Assembly: GCF_023151555.2 (NCBI RefSeq)
Contig: NZ_CP100426.1
Location: 558,001 to 622,000 of the forward strand
Direction of reading: 5' to 3'
From: Photobacterium sp. CCB-ST2H9
GTDB lineage: Bacteria; Pseudomonadota; Gammaproteobacteria; Enterobacterales; Vibrionaceae
Length of the DNA stretch: 64,000 nucleotides
Below are positions 24,924 through 33,942 of this stretch, in pieces. The position numbers were made by a program, and so were the translations under genes. How positions within the stretch are numbered: the first letter of the stretch is position 1; every line of letters begins with the position of its first letter. The notes beneath the pieces were generated by a model. That model had not been told where the DNA came from and did no database searches. It worked only from the letters and a program-made list of their open reading frames with translations.

Positions 24924-25160
24924 TCAGGGCCACAAGGTCAGGTTCACCATACGAATGAGAATGCCCAGCACTATCGAGGCGACACCCAGACGGTAGAAAT
25001 TGTATTCTTTCGCAGTCATGCTGATGCGCTTGAAAAACATGGTGGCTAACCCACCCCAGTCTTTGGTCCGCCGACCGTAAGTCACCATACTGGTCAGGAG
25101 CAAGATCAGCCCGACGGTGAGCAGCACCCATTCCGATGTCTTTGCGATAATTTCAAACAT
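24924..25160 (-). CDS. Small two-segment membrane protein
   Basis: The ATG at 25160 (MFEIIAKTSEWVLLTVGL) has AAGGAG seven bases upstream and gives 78 residues. Two hydrophobic segments, WVLLTVGLILLLTSMVTYG and LGVASIVLGILIRMVNL, flank a polar loop. I do not recognise the family. It is divergent from the ABC-class ATPase gene. Confidence 0.75.
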   Translation of the reverse strand: MFEIIAKTSEWVLLTVGLILLLTSMVTYGRRTKDWGGLATMFFKRISMTAKEYNFYRLGVASIVLGILIRMVNLTLWP

Positions 25161-25358
25161 ACTGACTCCTTTCAACGCATGTCCCGTGCATGTCTGTGAT
25201 GATGCTGTTCACCTTGTCTGAAAAAAACGACAGGAAACATTAGACCATGGTTGCAAAGGCGATAAAGCGAGACCAAGATCACTGAATTACATGCACATCC
25301 GTGTGCTTTGGTGTAAACTCCTGCCCCCAATGTATTTAGCCAGTGATATCGAGACCCT

Positions 25359-27005
25359 ATGGACTTACTGGAAGCCAGACTCAAAAAAATCGACCGACGC
25401 AATTACCGCAGCTACTCCAGCCTGCGTGGTCAGTACAACTTTGTTGATTACGATTTCTTTATCGATATCCCGCAATCGGATCCGTTCGCACCGGCAACCC
25501 GTGTGCGTGCACGCCGACAATGGTCGCTGACGGATCTGGCCTGGCTGAAAGAACAGTCGGCAGATTATCAGCGTGCGGCGCGTGATTTTATTGCCCGTCA
25601 GTTTGCTGAACTGGCAAAAGAAGTGAACGAGATTCAGATTGACCGTCCGGGTCAGGCTGTCCTGGATCGCACTGCAGTCGTTTTCGATGACGATGCCATT
25701 GAGCTGCGTTTCCGTGTTGATCTGCCTGCTGACGGTCGCACCATCATTGCCAAGAAAACATTGAACCTGCTGACGTTTACCCTGCCGAAAATTATCCGTC
25801 GTGCCACCATTGCCCGTGAGCTGCCGATGGAAGATCTGCGCCGTCACTGTGAAACGGTCGAAGATCAGGTCGCTCTGCGTGCGCAGTTGAAAGACAAGAA
25901 CCTGATTGCCTTTGTCGCCGATAACAGTGTCTTGCCGCGACTGGCGGGCAACAGCGATCAGCCCATGCCGGATGCAGTCACCTTCAGAAGTCCGGACGAA
26001 CTGGCCGTCGAACTGGAAGCACCGCATGCAGGTAAACTCCGCGGGATGGGTATTCCGACCGGGATCACCATGATCGTCGGTGGCGGCTTCCACGGTAAAT
26101 CAACTTTGCTGAATGCGGTTGAAAATGCTGTGTATGACCATATCCCGGGCGACGGCCGTGAATATGTGGTGACCGATGAGACAGCAACCAAAATCCGCGC
26201 TGAAGATGGCCGTTGTGTGCACAGTGTGGATTTGTCACCTTACATCAGCAATCTGCCAATGGGCAAAGACACCACGTGTTTCAGCACCCAAAATGCTTCG
26301 GGTTCAACCTCGCAGGCTGCCTGGTTGCAGGAATCTCTCGAAGCTGGCGCTCAGACCCTGCTGATCGATGAAGACACCTCGGCATCGAACTTTATGATCC
26401 GCGATGAGCGGATGCAGGCGCTGATTGCGAAAGACGATGAACCAATTACACCATTGGTTGACCGTATTGCACTGCTGAGAAACCACCTGAATACATCTGT
26501 CATGCTGGTCATGGGGGGGTCTGGTGACTATCTGGACGTAGCTGATACCGTGATTCAGATGCACAGTTACGAAGCCGTCGACGTCACAGCTAAAGCAAAG
26601 ATCGTGGTGCAGTCTCACCCGACACAACGCCAGCCGGAAGGCAGCGATACCATTGAGCGTCCGCGTACCCGTCAGCTGAACCGCTCCGGGTTACAGGCGC
26701 AACTGGAAGAAGGCAAGTTCCGGATTCAGGTGAAGAACAAGCAAGGACTGCGCTTTGGCCGTGAGTTTGTGGATCTGCAGGCGCTGGAACAGATTACCGA
26801 TGCGAGTCAGTTACATGCCATCGGCTGGCTGTGGTGCCAGCTGGCTATGATGAAAGGCTGGGAAAAACAACCGGTCAAAGCCTTTGCTAAGATGCTGCAT
26901 CAGGACTGGTTCCGCACCATGCCGAACTATGGTGATTTTGCCAAGCCGCGCGTAGTTGACGTGATGGCAGTGCTGAACCGGATGCGGAAAGCTGAGTTTA
27001 AATAA
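25359..27005 (+). CDS. ABC-class P-loop ATPase (PF09818 type)
   Basis: This 548-residue soluble ATPase has an N-terminal alpha/beta domain (LRGQYNFVDYDFFIDIPQSDPFAPATRVR), Walker A in VGGGFHGKSTLLNAVE at about residues 239-254, a signature-like SGSTSQAAW, and Walker B in TLLIDEDTSASNFMIRD. The C-terminal region contains LNRSGLQAQLEEGKFRIQV. The family is annotated only as a predicted ATPase of the ABC class; its role is unknown, though its order of motifs and the Walker B/D-loop are those of ABC ATPases used in DNA or RNA transactions. It stands alone and ends at a strong terminator. Confidence 0.9.
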   Translation: MDLLEARLKKIDRRNYRSYSSLRGQYNFVDYDFFIDIPQSDPFAPATRVRARRQWSLTDLAWLKEQSADYQRAARDFIARQFAELAKEVNEIQIDRPGQAVLDRTAVVFDDDAIELRFRVDLPADGRTIIAKKTLNLLTFTLPKIIRRATIARELPMEDLRRHCETVEDQVALRAQLKDKNLIAFVADNSVLPRLAGNSDQPMPDAVTFRSPDELAVELEAPHAGKLRGMGIPTGITMIVGGGFHGKSTLLNAVENAVYDHIPGDGREYVVTDETATKIRAEDGRCVHSVDLSPYISNLPMGKDTTCFSTQNASGSTSQAAWLQESLEAGAQTLLIDEDTSASNFMIRDERMQALIAKDDEPITPLVDRIALLRNHLNTSVMLVMGGSGDYLDVADTVIQMHSYEAVDVTAKAKIVVQSHPTQRQPEGSDTIERPRTRQLNRSGLQAQLEEGKFRIQVKNKQGLRFGREFVDLQALEQITDASQLHAIGWLWCQLAMMKGWEKQPVKAFAKMLHQDWFRTMPNYGDFAKPRVVDVMAVLNRMRKAEFK

Positions 27006-27034
27006 ACAACTCAGTACAAATTCTTTTCTCATCT

Positions 27035-27065
27035 ACAGGCATACTTCGGTATGCCTGTTTTTTTA
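27035..27065 (+). terminator. Rho-independent terminator after the ABC-class ATPase
   Basis: ACAGGCATAC at 27035-27044 pairs with GTATGCCTGT at 27049-27058 around the stable loop TTCG, followed by a T run. Confidence 0.93.
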
Positions 27066-27271
27066 TTAGCCTTCTCAAAGGACATTCTATTTCAATTCTG
27101 AAAAACACATACAGCTTTCATTTTTATAGATGTGTTTTAAAGAAATCATATTGGTTATTAATCAAAGGTGTCTGTTTGGTGAAGACATAATATTATTTTG
27201 ACTGTATTCATACAGTCTTAATGATGAGTCGAAGTGAGCCACTTTCAATTCAATGTCGAAAAGGGTTAATT

Positions 27272-27727
27272 ATGAATAACCAAAATTTAGCTTATATGAT
27301 ACTCAATGATTCAGCGCGAATCTCCGAAGCCATTTCAACGGGGGCTGCTTGGGAAATATGGATGCAAGTAGAACTGATTCTCCTCTTCCGTCAGGGAGGA
27401 ATACAGGCTACGCGTGAAGTACCTTATCCACCACCAAATGGTAATTGGCATTTAGACGCACTTGCACAAGATAATGATGGAAGGTATGCAATTGAACTTA
27501 AAGTTGAGAGTGCCAATAATTCTGGAGCAGCCGTCCTGGCTTCTGCACAACAAGACGTGAACAAAATCGTACATTATCCAGCGCCCAATCCCGGTTCAAG
27601 ATGGGTTGTCGCAATTGGGTATAGTGTAAACGCAAGAAATGCCCTCCAAGGCTATGCCAATGATCAAAACAATTATTCGATATATCAGGAACAAAATTCA
27701 ATCGGCGTGCTGATAATCACCGTTTGA
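27272..27727 (+). CDS. PD-(D/E)XK nuclease-like protein of unknown function
   Basis: This is a 151-residue protein from the ATG at 27272, chosen because AAAGGG lies eight bases upstream; the frame extends to 27221 without such support. The segment WHLDALAQDNDGRYAIELKVES has an Asp and an E-x-K 13 residues later, the D-x(n)-E-x-K core of PD-(D/E)XK nucleases, with a preceding helix (AWEIWMQVELILLFRQGG) and strand (TREVPYPPP). This order is that of small restriction-endonuclease-fold proteins. A methyltransferase partner is absent. It is flanked by terminators on both sides, so it is a single-gene unit. Its AT-rich leader differs from its neighbours. Confidence 0.72.
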   Translation: MNNQNLAYMILNDSARISEAISTGAAWEIWMQVELILLFRQGGIQATREVPYPPPNGNWHLDALAQDNDGRYAIELKVESANNSGAAVLASAQQDVNKIVHYPAPNPGSRWVVAIGYSVNARNALQGYANDQNNYSIYQEQNSIGVLIITV

Positions 27728-27800
27728 TCCGTGTTCTCAAAATCGTCCTTATTATATTGAACAAGTTCATGAGAAAAATAATATTGATTTGTCAAAGACA

Positions 27801-27830
27801 AAGGGCATACCTTCGTATGCCCTTTTCTTT
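27801..27830. terminator. Bidirectional terminator between the PD-(D/E)XK gene and gabT
   Basis: AAGGGCATAC at 27801-27810 pairs perfectly with GTATGCCCTT at 27815-27824 around CTTC; T runs follow on the plus strand and the minus-strand side is A-rich on the plus strand. It serves both the converging gabT gene and the nuclease-like gene. Confidence 0.88.
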
Positions 27831-27851
27831 CGTTCAACTGAAACGCATGAA

Positions 27852-29123
27852 TTAAACCAAAGCAGCCAGCGCTTTTTTCACTTTCTCAATCCCTTCTGCC
27901 ATCACATCATCTTCGATGGTCAGTGCCGGGAGGAATCGAATCACGTTCCCTTTCACACCGCAGGACAGCAGAATCACGCCTTCTTCCCGCGCCTGTGCCA
28001 CCAGCGACTTGGTCAGTTCAGCCATCGGCGCACCAGTTTTCGGGTCAACAAATTCCACCGCAATCATGGCACCCAGGTTTCGCACATCACCAATCACCGG
28101 GAAATCTGACTGAAGTGCACGGAAGTGACTGGTCATCACTTCACCGATATTCAGCGCTTTCTGGCACAATTGGTCTTCATCAATGATTTTGAGCACTTCC
28201 AGACCTGCGACACAGCCCAGCGGAGAACCGGCATAAGTACCACCCAGGCCCCCCGGACCCGCAGCATCCATGATCTCAGCTTTACCGACAACCGCAGAAA
28301 TCGGGAAGCCACCAGCAATACCTTTTGCCATCGTCATCAGATCCGGTTCGATCCCCAGATATTCCGTTGCAAACAGTTTCCCGGTCCGGGCAAAACCAGT
28401 CTGGATCTCATCTGCAATCAGAACGATCCCGTGTTTGTCACACAGTGCACGCAGTGCCTGCGCAAAGGCTGGCGGCGCCTGATAAAAACCGCCCTCGCCC
28501 TGCACCGGTTCAAAGATAATTGCCGCCACGCGGGATGGCTCGATATCGCAGGCGAACAGATCCGCAATGGCCTGCAAGCTGTCTTCAATACTGATGCCAT
28601 GAAATGCATTCGGATAAGGTGCATGGTAAATCTCGCCCGGGAACGGACCAAAGCCAGCTTTATAGGGGGCGACCTTGCCGGTCAGGCCCATCGTCATGTT
28701 GGTCCGGCCATGGAAGCCGCCTTTGAACGCAATCACACCGCTGCGCTTGGTGTGCGCACGTGCGACTTTAATCGCGTTTTCAACCGCTTCCGCCCCGGTC
28801 GTCAGGAAGACTGCTTTTTTCGCCGACTCACCCGGCGCACGTTCGGTCAGTTGCTCTGCCAGTTCCACAAAAGCGGTATATGGTGTCACCATGGCACAGG
28901 TGTGAGAGAAATTATCCAGCTGTGCTTTCACCGCTTCCACGATACGCGGATGCGAATGACCGGTATTATTCACTGCGATACCAGAACCGAAATCGATAAA
29001 ACGATTCCCTTCGATATCCCAAATTTCAGCGTTTTTCGCTTTCTCAACATAAATCGGACTCAGATTGCCCATGCCTTGTGCGATCACTTGCTGCTTACGT
29101 GTTTGCCAAGTTTGATTACTCAT
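27852..29123 (-). CDS. gabT: 4-aminobutyrate aminotransferase
   Basis: This 423-residue class III PLP aminotransferase converts GABA and 2-oxoglutarate to succinate semialdehyde and glutamate. The substrate-binding N-terminus is FIDFGSGIAVNNTGHSHPRIV, the cofactor region LTTGAEAVENAIKVAR, the metal/PLP Asp in IADEIQTGFARTGKLF, and the Schiff-base Lys in MTMAKGIAGGFP. The ATG at 29123 has AAGGAAGGTG upstream. It is the last gene of the polyamine operon, 12 bases after gabD. Confidence 0.95.
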   Translation of the reverse strand: MSNQTWQTRKQQVIAQGMGNLSPIYVEKAKNAEIWDIEGNRFIDFGSGIAVNNTGHSHPRIVEAVKAQLDNFSHTCAMVTPYTAFVELAEQLTERAPGESAKKAVFLTTGAEAVENAIKVARAHTKRSGVIAFKGGFHGRTNMTMGLTGKVAPYKAGFGPFPGEIYHAPYPNAFHGISIEDSLQAIADLFACDIEPSRVAAIIFEPVQGEGGFYQAPPAFAQALRALCDKHGIVLIADEIQTGFARTGKLFATEYLGIEPDLMTMAKGIAGGFPISAVVGKAEIMDAAGPGGLGGTYAGSPLGCVAGLEVLKIIDEDQLCQKALNIGEVMTSHFRALQSDFPVIGDVRNLGAMIAVEFVDPKTGAPMAELTKSLVAQAREEGVILLSCGVKGNVIRFLPALTIEDDVMAEGIEKVKKALAALV

Positions 29124-29135
29124 CACTCACCTTCC

Positions 29136-30569
29136 TTATGCCTGAATACCGCCAAAGCAGAGGTATTTAATATCCATATATTCGTCGATGCCCTGCTTCG
29201 CCCCTTCGCGGCCGATGCCGGACTGTTTCACACCGCCAAACGGTGCCACTTCTGTTGAGATCATGCCTTCGTTGATGCCAACCATGCCGTATTCCAGCGC
29301 TTCTGCCACTTTCCAGATCCGGTTGATGTTCTGGCTGTAGAAGTAAGACGCCAGCCCGTAAATGGTATCGTTCGCCATCTCAATCAGTTCTTCATCACTG
29401 CTGAAACGGATCACAGGTGCAATCGGGCCGAAAATTTCTTCCTGCACGATATCCATGTCATGACGGACATTGGCGAGAATCGTCGGCTGAACGAAAAGCC
29501 CTTCCAGTTGCTGCCCACCAGTCACCAAAGTGGCGCCCTGAGCCACAGTATGATCCGTCAGGTGCATGATTTTTTCTTTGGCCGACGTATCAATGACAGG
29601 CCCGATCGTCACGCCTTCATCCAGTCCGTTTCCGACTTTCAGGGTTTCTACCGCAGCTTTGAACTTCGCGACAAAAGCATCGTACACGCGGTCGTGTACA
29701 TAGAAACGGTTGGCGCAGACACACGTCTGACCGGCATTGCGGAACTTCGACGCCATCGCGCCGGTAACTGCCAGATCAATATCTGCATCGTCAAACACGA
29801 TGAAGGGTGCATTACCGCCCAGTTCCATCGACGTCCGTTTAATGCTGTCGGCGCATTGCTTCATCAGCAAACTGCCCACACGGGTCGAACCGGTGAAAGA
29901 CAACTTGCGGATCAGCGGACTGTCGGTAAACACTTGGCCCACCAGGCTGGAAGAGGCATTCACCACCAGTTGCAGTAAGTCTCGCGGTATCCCCGCCTGA
30001 TAACCCAGCTCTGCCACAGCATAAGCAGACAACGGCGTCTGGTTTGCAGGCTTACAGATAAAGCTGCATCCGGCGGCAAGAGCCGGGGCTGCTTTGCGGG
30101 TAAGCATGGCAATCGGGAAGTTCCATGGCGTAATGGCACATGCCACTCCAATCGGCTGTTTCACCGTCACGATACGCTTATCGGCCGTTGGCCCCGGAAT
30201 GCTGTCGCCATACGTTCGTTTGGCTTCTTCAGCAAACCATTCAATAAAACTGGCGCCGTAAGCGACTTCACCTTTGGCTTCTGCCAGCGGCTTGCCCTGT
30301 TCCAGAGTCATCAGACGACCCAGGTCGGCCTGATTTTCCATCACCAGTTCAAACCAGCGGCGAAGAATCGCCGAGCGTGCCTTGGCACTGGTTTTTGCCC
30401 AGGCTTTCTGAGCAACATGCGCCCGCTCGATTGCAGAAACAATCTCCGCTTCATTCTGAGTCGGAATATGGCACAGCACTTCCCCGGTCGCCGGGTTCGT
30501 CACAGCCAGCGAAGTGTCAAACGGCTCGCACAGGAAGGCGAGCAAATTACGATTTTGAATTTGCTGCAT
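29136..30569 (-). CDS. gabD: Succinate-semialdehyde dehydrogenase (aldehyde dehydrogenase family)
   Basis: This 477-residue ALDH has the NAD(P) site with ITPWNFPIAMLTRKAAPALAAGC, catalytic Glu in TSMELGGNAPFIVFDDADID and catalytic Cys in GQTCVCANRFYVH (the C-V-C-A-N-R pattern of GabD). The C-terminus ends GGVKQSGIGREGAKQGIDEYMDIKYLCFGG, another GabD hallmark. It oxidises succinate semialdehyde to succinate as the last step of the pathway encoded in this locus, and it lies between aguA and gabT. Confidence 0.94.
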   Translation of the reverse strand: MQQIQNRNLLAFLCEPFDTSLAVTNPATGEVLCHIPTQNEAEIVSAIERAHVAQKAWAKTSAKARSAILRRWFELVMENQADLGRLMTLEQGKPLAEAKGEVAYGASFIEWFAEEAKRTYGDSIPGPTADKRIVTVKQPIGVACAITPWNFPIAMLTRKAAPALAAGCSFICKPANQTPLSAYAVAELGYQAGIPRDLLQLVVNASSSLVGQVFTDSPLIRKLSFTGSTRVGSLLMKQCADSIKRTSMELGGNAPFIVFDDADIDLAVTGAMASKFRNAGQTCVCANRFYVHDRVYDAFVAKFKAAVETLKVGNGLDEGVTIGPVIDTSAKEKIMHLTDHTVAQGATLVTGGQQLEGLFVQPTILANVRHDMDIVQEEIFGPIAPVIRFSSDEELIEMANDTIYGLASYFYSQNINRIWKVAEALEYGMVGINEGMISTEVAPFGGVKQSGIGREGAKQGIDEYMDIKYLCFGGIQA

Positions 30570-30623
30570 AGTAAAACCTTTTCTTTCTATCGGGTTTGTC
30601 AGCGTGATGGGCTGGCAAGTGCG

Positions 30624-31718
30624 TTAAATATTGTTGACCGTCGGTATTTGCTGCGTAATGCAGTGAATATTGCCGCCGCCCAGTAAAACTTCACGGGTCG
30701 GAACACCAATAATCTCGTAATCCGGCAATGCCGCCTGCAGGATATCAATGGCCTGCTGGTCGCGGGCTGAATCAAGCAGCGGCAGGAACACTTTTTGATT
30801 ACACATCAGAAAGTTGGCATAGGAGCCCCCTAACCGTTCTCCGGCTTCGCGTTTCATCCCGTCAGATGGTGCAATCCCCGCGGCTTCTGTTTCACTCAGA
30901 TAAAGCGGCCCCGGAATCGGCAGCCGGTGCACCCGAATCGGACGGCCTTTGGCATCCGTACTGTTTTCCAGTACAGCCAGCGCACGACGCGAAATGTCAT
31001 ACTGCGGATCGTTCGGATCATCGCACCAGCTCAGAACCACTTCACCCGGCGCAATCACGTGTAACAGATTATCGATATGGCCGTTGGTCTCATCATTAAA
31101 CAATCCGTCAGGCAGCCAGATCACCTGACTGATCGACAAATAATCGGCCAGACAGGCTTCAATCCCGGCTTTGGACAGATGCGGATTTCGACCCGCCGAT
31201 AACAGGCACTCTTCCGTGGTATACAGGGTACCTTCCCCATCGGTATGAATTGCCCCGCCTTCCAAGACGAAAGGCGCCCGGTAGTAATCCATATTGAGAT
31301 GATCGCAAATACGTACTGCGACAGCATCGTCATCGTCCCAGGGGACATACAGACCATCAACCTCACCACCCCAGGCGTTGAACTGCCAGCTGATCCCCCG
31401 GCGCTCACCCTGAGCATTGATCACCACGGTCGGACCGATATCCCGCATCCAGGCGTCGTTCAAGGGCATTTCAACCACCTCGACTGCTTCTGGCAGCAAC
31501 AAGGTTGCATTCAGATACTGGTTGGTGCTGACGGCGACACATACTTTCGTATGTTGGCTGATGGCCGTCGCAACCTGAACAAAAGCATGCTGCGCTGGCT
31601 TCGCATGATCACGCCAGTTGTCAGGCCGTTCCGGCCATGCCAGCCAAACCTGTTCCTGCGGCGCAAACTCCGCAGGAAAATAAAAACCATCTTGTGAAGG
31701 GGTGCCCCGTAATTCCAT
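30624..31718 (-). CDS. aguA: Agmatine deiminase
   Basis: This 364-residue member of the amidinotransferase (agmatine deiminase) family has the N-terminus FYFPAEFAPQEQVWLAWPERPDNWR, the active-site DAWMRDIGPTVV, FVLEGGAIHTDGEGTL, GHIDNLLHVIAPGEV and the catalytic Cys in GGGNIHCITQQIP. It releases ammonia from agmatine to give N-carbamoylputrescine. I chose the ATG at 31718 (MELRGTPSQDG) because AGGAAG lies eight bases upstream; in-frame ATGs at 31733 and 31748 are also present. It lies downstream of aguB in the operon. Confidence 0.95.
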   Translation of the reverse strand: MELRGTPSQDGFYFPAEFAPQEQVWLAWPERPDNWRDHAKPAQHAFVQVATAISQHTKVCVAVSTNQYLNATLLLPEAVEVVEMPLNDAWMRDIGPTVVINAQGERRGISWQFNAWGGEVDGLYVPWDDDDAVAVRICDHLNMDYYRAPFVLEGGAIHTDGEGTLYTTEECLLSAGRNPHLSKAGIEACLADYLSISQVIWLPDGLFNDETNGHIDNLLHVIAPGEVVLSWCDDPNDPQYDISRRALAVLENSTDAKGRPIRVHRLPIPGPLYLSETEAAGIAPSDGMKREAGERLGGSYANFLMCNQKVFLPLLDSARDQQAIDILQAALPDYEIIGVPTREVLLGGGNIHCITQQIPTVNNI

Positions 31719-31757
31719 GGCAAACTTCCTGTCCATTTCTGTGTACATTTTTACTGA

Positions 31758-32630
31758 TCAGTGTTTACCGGTCAGTGAGTTGATCCGACCATACAGATCC
31801 GGACGACGGTCTCGGAACAATCCCCAGCTGTAACGGGCTTTTGCGGTCGCTTCGAGGTCGATCGTCGCGTAGATGATGGTTTCTTCATCCCGGCCCGCTT
31901 CTGCCAGTTTCTTCCCGGTGTGATCGGTAATGAATGACGAACCATAGAAAGTGGTTTCAATCCCGTCATCGGTTTCAACACCGGTTCTGTTCGCAGCAAT
32001 CACAGGGACAAGGTTTGCTGCGGAATGGCCCTGCATGGTGCGCTGCCAGTGATCACGGGAATCCAGCGTCGGATCCTGCGGCTCAGAACCAATCGCCGTC
32101 GGATAGAAAATTGCTTCTGCCCCCGCTAAAGCAAGACAACGCGCCAGCTCAGGAAACCACTGATCCCAGCAGATCCCGACACCAAACTTACCAAAACGGG
32201 TCTCCCACACTTTGAAGCCGGTATCGCCGGGGCTGAAATAGAATTTCTCGCTGTAACCCGGACCATCTGGAATATGGGATTTACGGTAGTTTTCCAGGAC
32301 CGTACCGTCGGCATCGATCATCACCAGAGAATTAAAAAAGCTGTTGCCGGATTTCTCAAAGTAACTGACAGGGATCACCACATTGTATTCGCGGGCCAGC
32401 TGGCTCATGTGATTGATTAACGGACTGCTGTCGGTTTCTTCCGCCAGATCAAAATACCGGGCAACCTGCTCTTTACAGAAGTAAGGGGCGGCAAAAAGCT
32501 CTTGCAGTACAACGACGTTGGCACCCTTTGCAGCCGCTTCTCTGACTGCGTCGCCAATTTTTTTCAGGTTATTGTCGATATCCCATGACATCGCAAGCTG
32601 CACTGAAGCAAAAGTCACTGTCTTAGACAT
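31758..32630 (-). CDS. aguB: N-carbamoylputrescine amidase
   Basis: This 290-residue nitrilase-superfamily enzyme converts N-carbamoylputrescine to putrescine, carbon dioxide and ammonia. The Glu-Lys-Cys triad is visible in VVVLQELFAAPYFC, ENYRKSHIPDGPGY and FGVGICWDQWFPE. The ATG at 32630 (MSKTVTFASVQL) has AAGGAAGAG upstream. The frame extends to 32780 but runs into the puuB coding end and is not used. It lies 22 bases after puuB. Confidence 0.95.
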   Translation of the reverse strand: MSKTVTFASVQLAMSWDIDNNLKKIGDAVREAAAKGANVVVLQELFAAPYFCKEQVARYFDLAEETDSSPLINHMSQLAREYNVVIPVSYFEKSGNSFFNSLVMIDADGTVLENYRKSHIPDGPGYSEKFYFSPGDTGFKVWETRFGKFGVGICWDQWFPELARCLALAGAEAIFYPTAIGSEPQDPTLDSRDHWQRTMQGHSAANLVPVIAANRTGVETDDGIETTFYGSSFITDHTGKKLAEAGRDEETIIYATIDLEATAKARYSWGLFRDRRPDLYGRINSLTGKH

Positions 32631-32652
32631 GGTTCTCTTCCTTTTCCGTTCC

Positions 32653-33930
32653 TTAGATGGCGAGCTTGTCGCGTAAGTTATAGTAAGCGGCCCCAAGCGC
32701 CGTAAACGGCACCTGGAAATGACGCCCGCCCGGGAAGGCGTAATGACGCAGAGACGCGAATGCATCAAAACGCTCAGCATGTCCGGTCAGCGCTTCTGCC
32801 AGCAATTTGCCGGCGAGATGCGTACAAGTCACGCCATGGCCGCTGTATCCTTGCAGGTAATAAATATTGTCGGCAAAGCTGCCGAACTGAGGCATCCGGG
32901 AATAGGTCAGCAGGAAGTTACCGGTCCAGGCAAAGTCCAGTTTGACGCCTTTCAGTTGCGGGAAGACTTTTTCCATCTTCGGACGGATCAGTTTTTCCAC
33001 GTTTTCAGGATCACGGGCCCCGTAAACCACACCGCCACCAAAGAGCATGCGGTTGTCCGCAGTGATGCGGAAATAATCCAGCAGGTAATTGCAGTCTTCC
33101 ACGCAGTAACGCTGCGGCAAGAGTTCGTCACACAGTGCATCAGTCAGTTGTTCTGTGGTCACCACCTGAGTGCCGCAAGGAATCGCTTTATTGCTGATAT
33201 TGGGTGCCAGTCCGCCCAGATAAGCGTTGCCCGCCAAAACCAGATATTGTGCTTTGACTGAACCCAGAGCTGTATGCGCGACAGGTTTTGCACCTTTTTC
33301 AATACGCGTCACAGCAGACTGTTCAAAAATCTGACCGCCGAGTCCCAGTATCACTTCGGCTTCGCCCAGCGCCAGTTTCAACGGGTGAATATGACCGCCC
33401 CGCATGTCCAGCAGACCACCTTCATAGACGTCTGTACCGATCATGGTTTGCAGCTCGGTTTTGTCGAGCATTCTCAGGTCTTTGTTTCCGTAGCGTTCCC
33501 AGTTGGCTTTGTGGTGTTTCAGCCCTTCGACCTGTTTAGTGTTCAGCGCAGTGAACAGACCGCCCTGCTTGTAATCACAGTCAATGTTGTGGTCTTGAAT
33601 CAGGCCGCGAATGATATCGCCACCTTCAAAAATCATGTTGCAGAGCGCATCCGACGTTTTTTTGTCATAACGTTTTTCAATCACGTCGACATCACGGCTG
33701 TAACTGTTGACGATCTGACCGCCGTTACGGCCTGTCGCACCAAAGCCCACTTTTGCACTTTCCAGCACAACAACTTTGAAGCCTTTCTGAGCCAGATGCA
33801 GCGCGGATGAGAGTCCGCTGAACCCCGCACCGACAATACAGATGTCACATTCAATGTTGTCTGTCAGCGTTGGAAATTCGCGTGTAAAGTTCGCCGTTGA
33901 GGCGTAATAAGAACCAGTATGTTGAATCAC
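32653..33930 (-). CDS. puuB: Gamma-glutamylputrescine oxidase
   Basis: This 425-residue FAD-dependent amine oxidase of the DAO family has the dinucleotide motif CDICIVGAGFSGLSSALHLAQKGFKVVVLESAKVGFGATGRNGGQ, including the GATGRNGGQ stretch characteristic of PuuB. It oxidises gamma-glutamylputrescine to the aldehyde, releasing ammonia and hydrogen peroxide. The apparent start is GTG at 33930, six bases after AAAAGGAG. It is 12 bases downstream of puuC in the operon. Confidence 0.94.
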   Translation of the reverse strand: MIQHTGSYYASTANFTREFPTLTDNIECDICIVGAGFSGLSSALHLAQKGFKVVVLESAKVGFGATGRNGGQIVNSYSRDVDVIEKRYDKKTSDALCNMIFEGGDIIRGLIQDHNIDCDYKQGGLFTALNTKQVEGLKHHKANWERYGNKDLRMLDKTELQTMIGTDVYEGGLLDMRGGHIHPLKLALGEAEVILGLGGQIFEQSAVTRIEKGAKPVAHTALGSVKAQYLVLAGNAYLGGLAPNISNKAIPCGTQVVTTEQLTDALCDELLPQRYCVEDCNYLLDYFRITADNRMLFGGGVVYGARDPENVEKLIRPKMEKVFPQLKGVKLDFAWTGNFLLTYSRMPQFGSFADNIYYLQGYSGHGVTCTHLAGKLLAEALTGHAERFDAFASLRHYAFPGGRHFQVPFTALGAAYYNLRDKLAI

Positions 33931-33942
33931 AGTAAACTCCTT

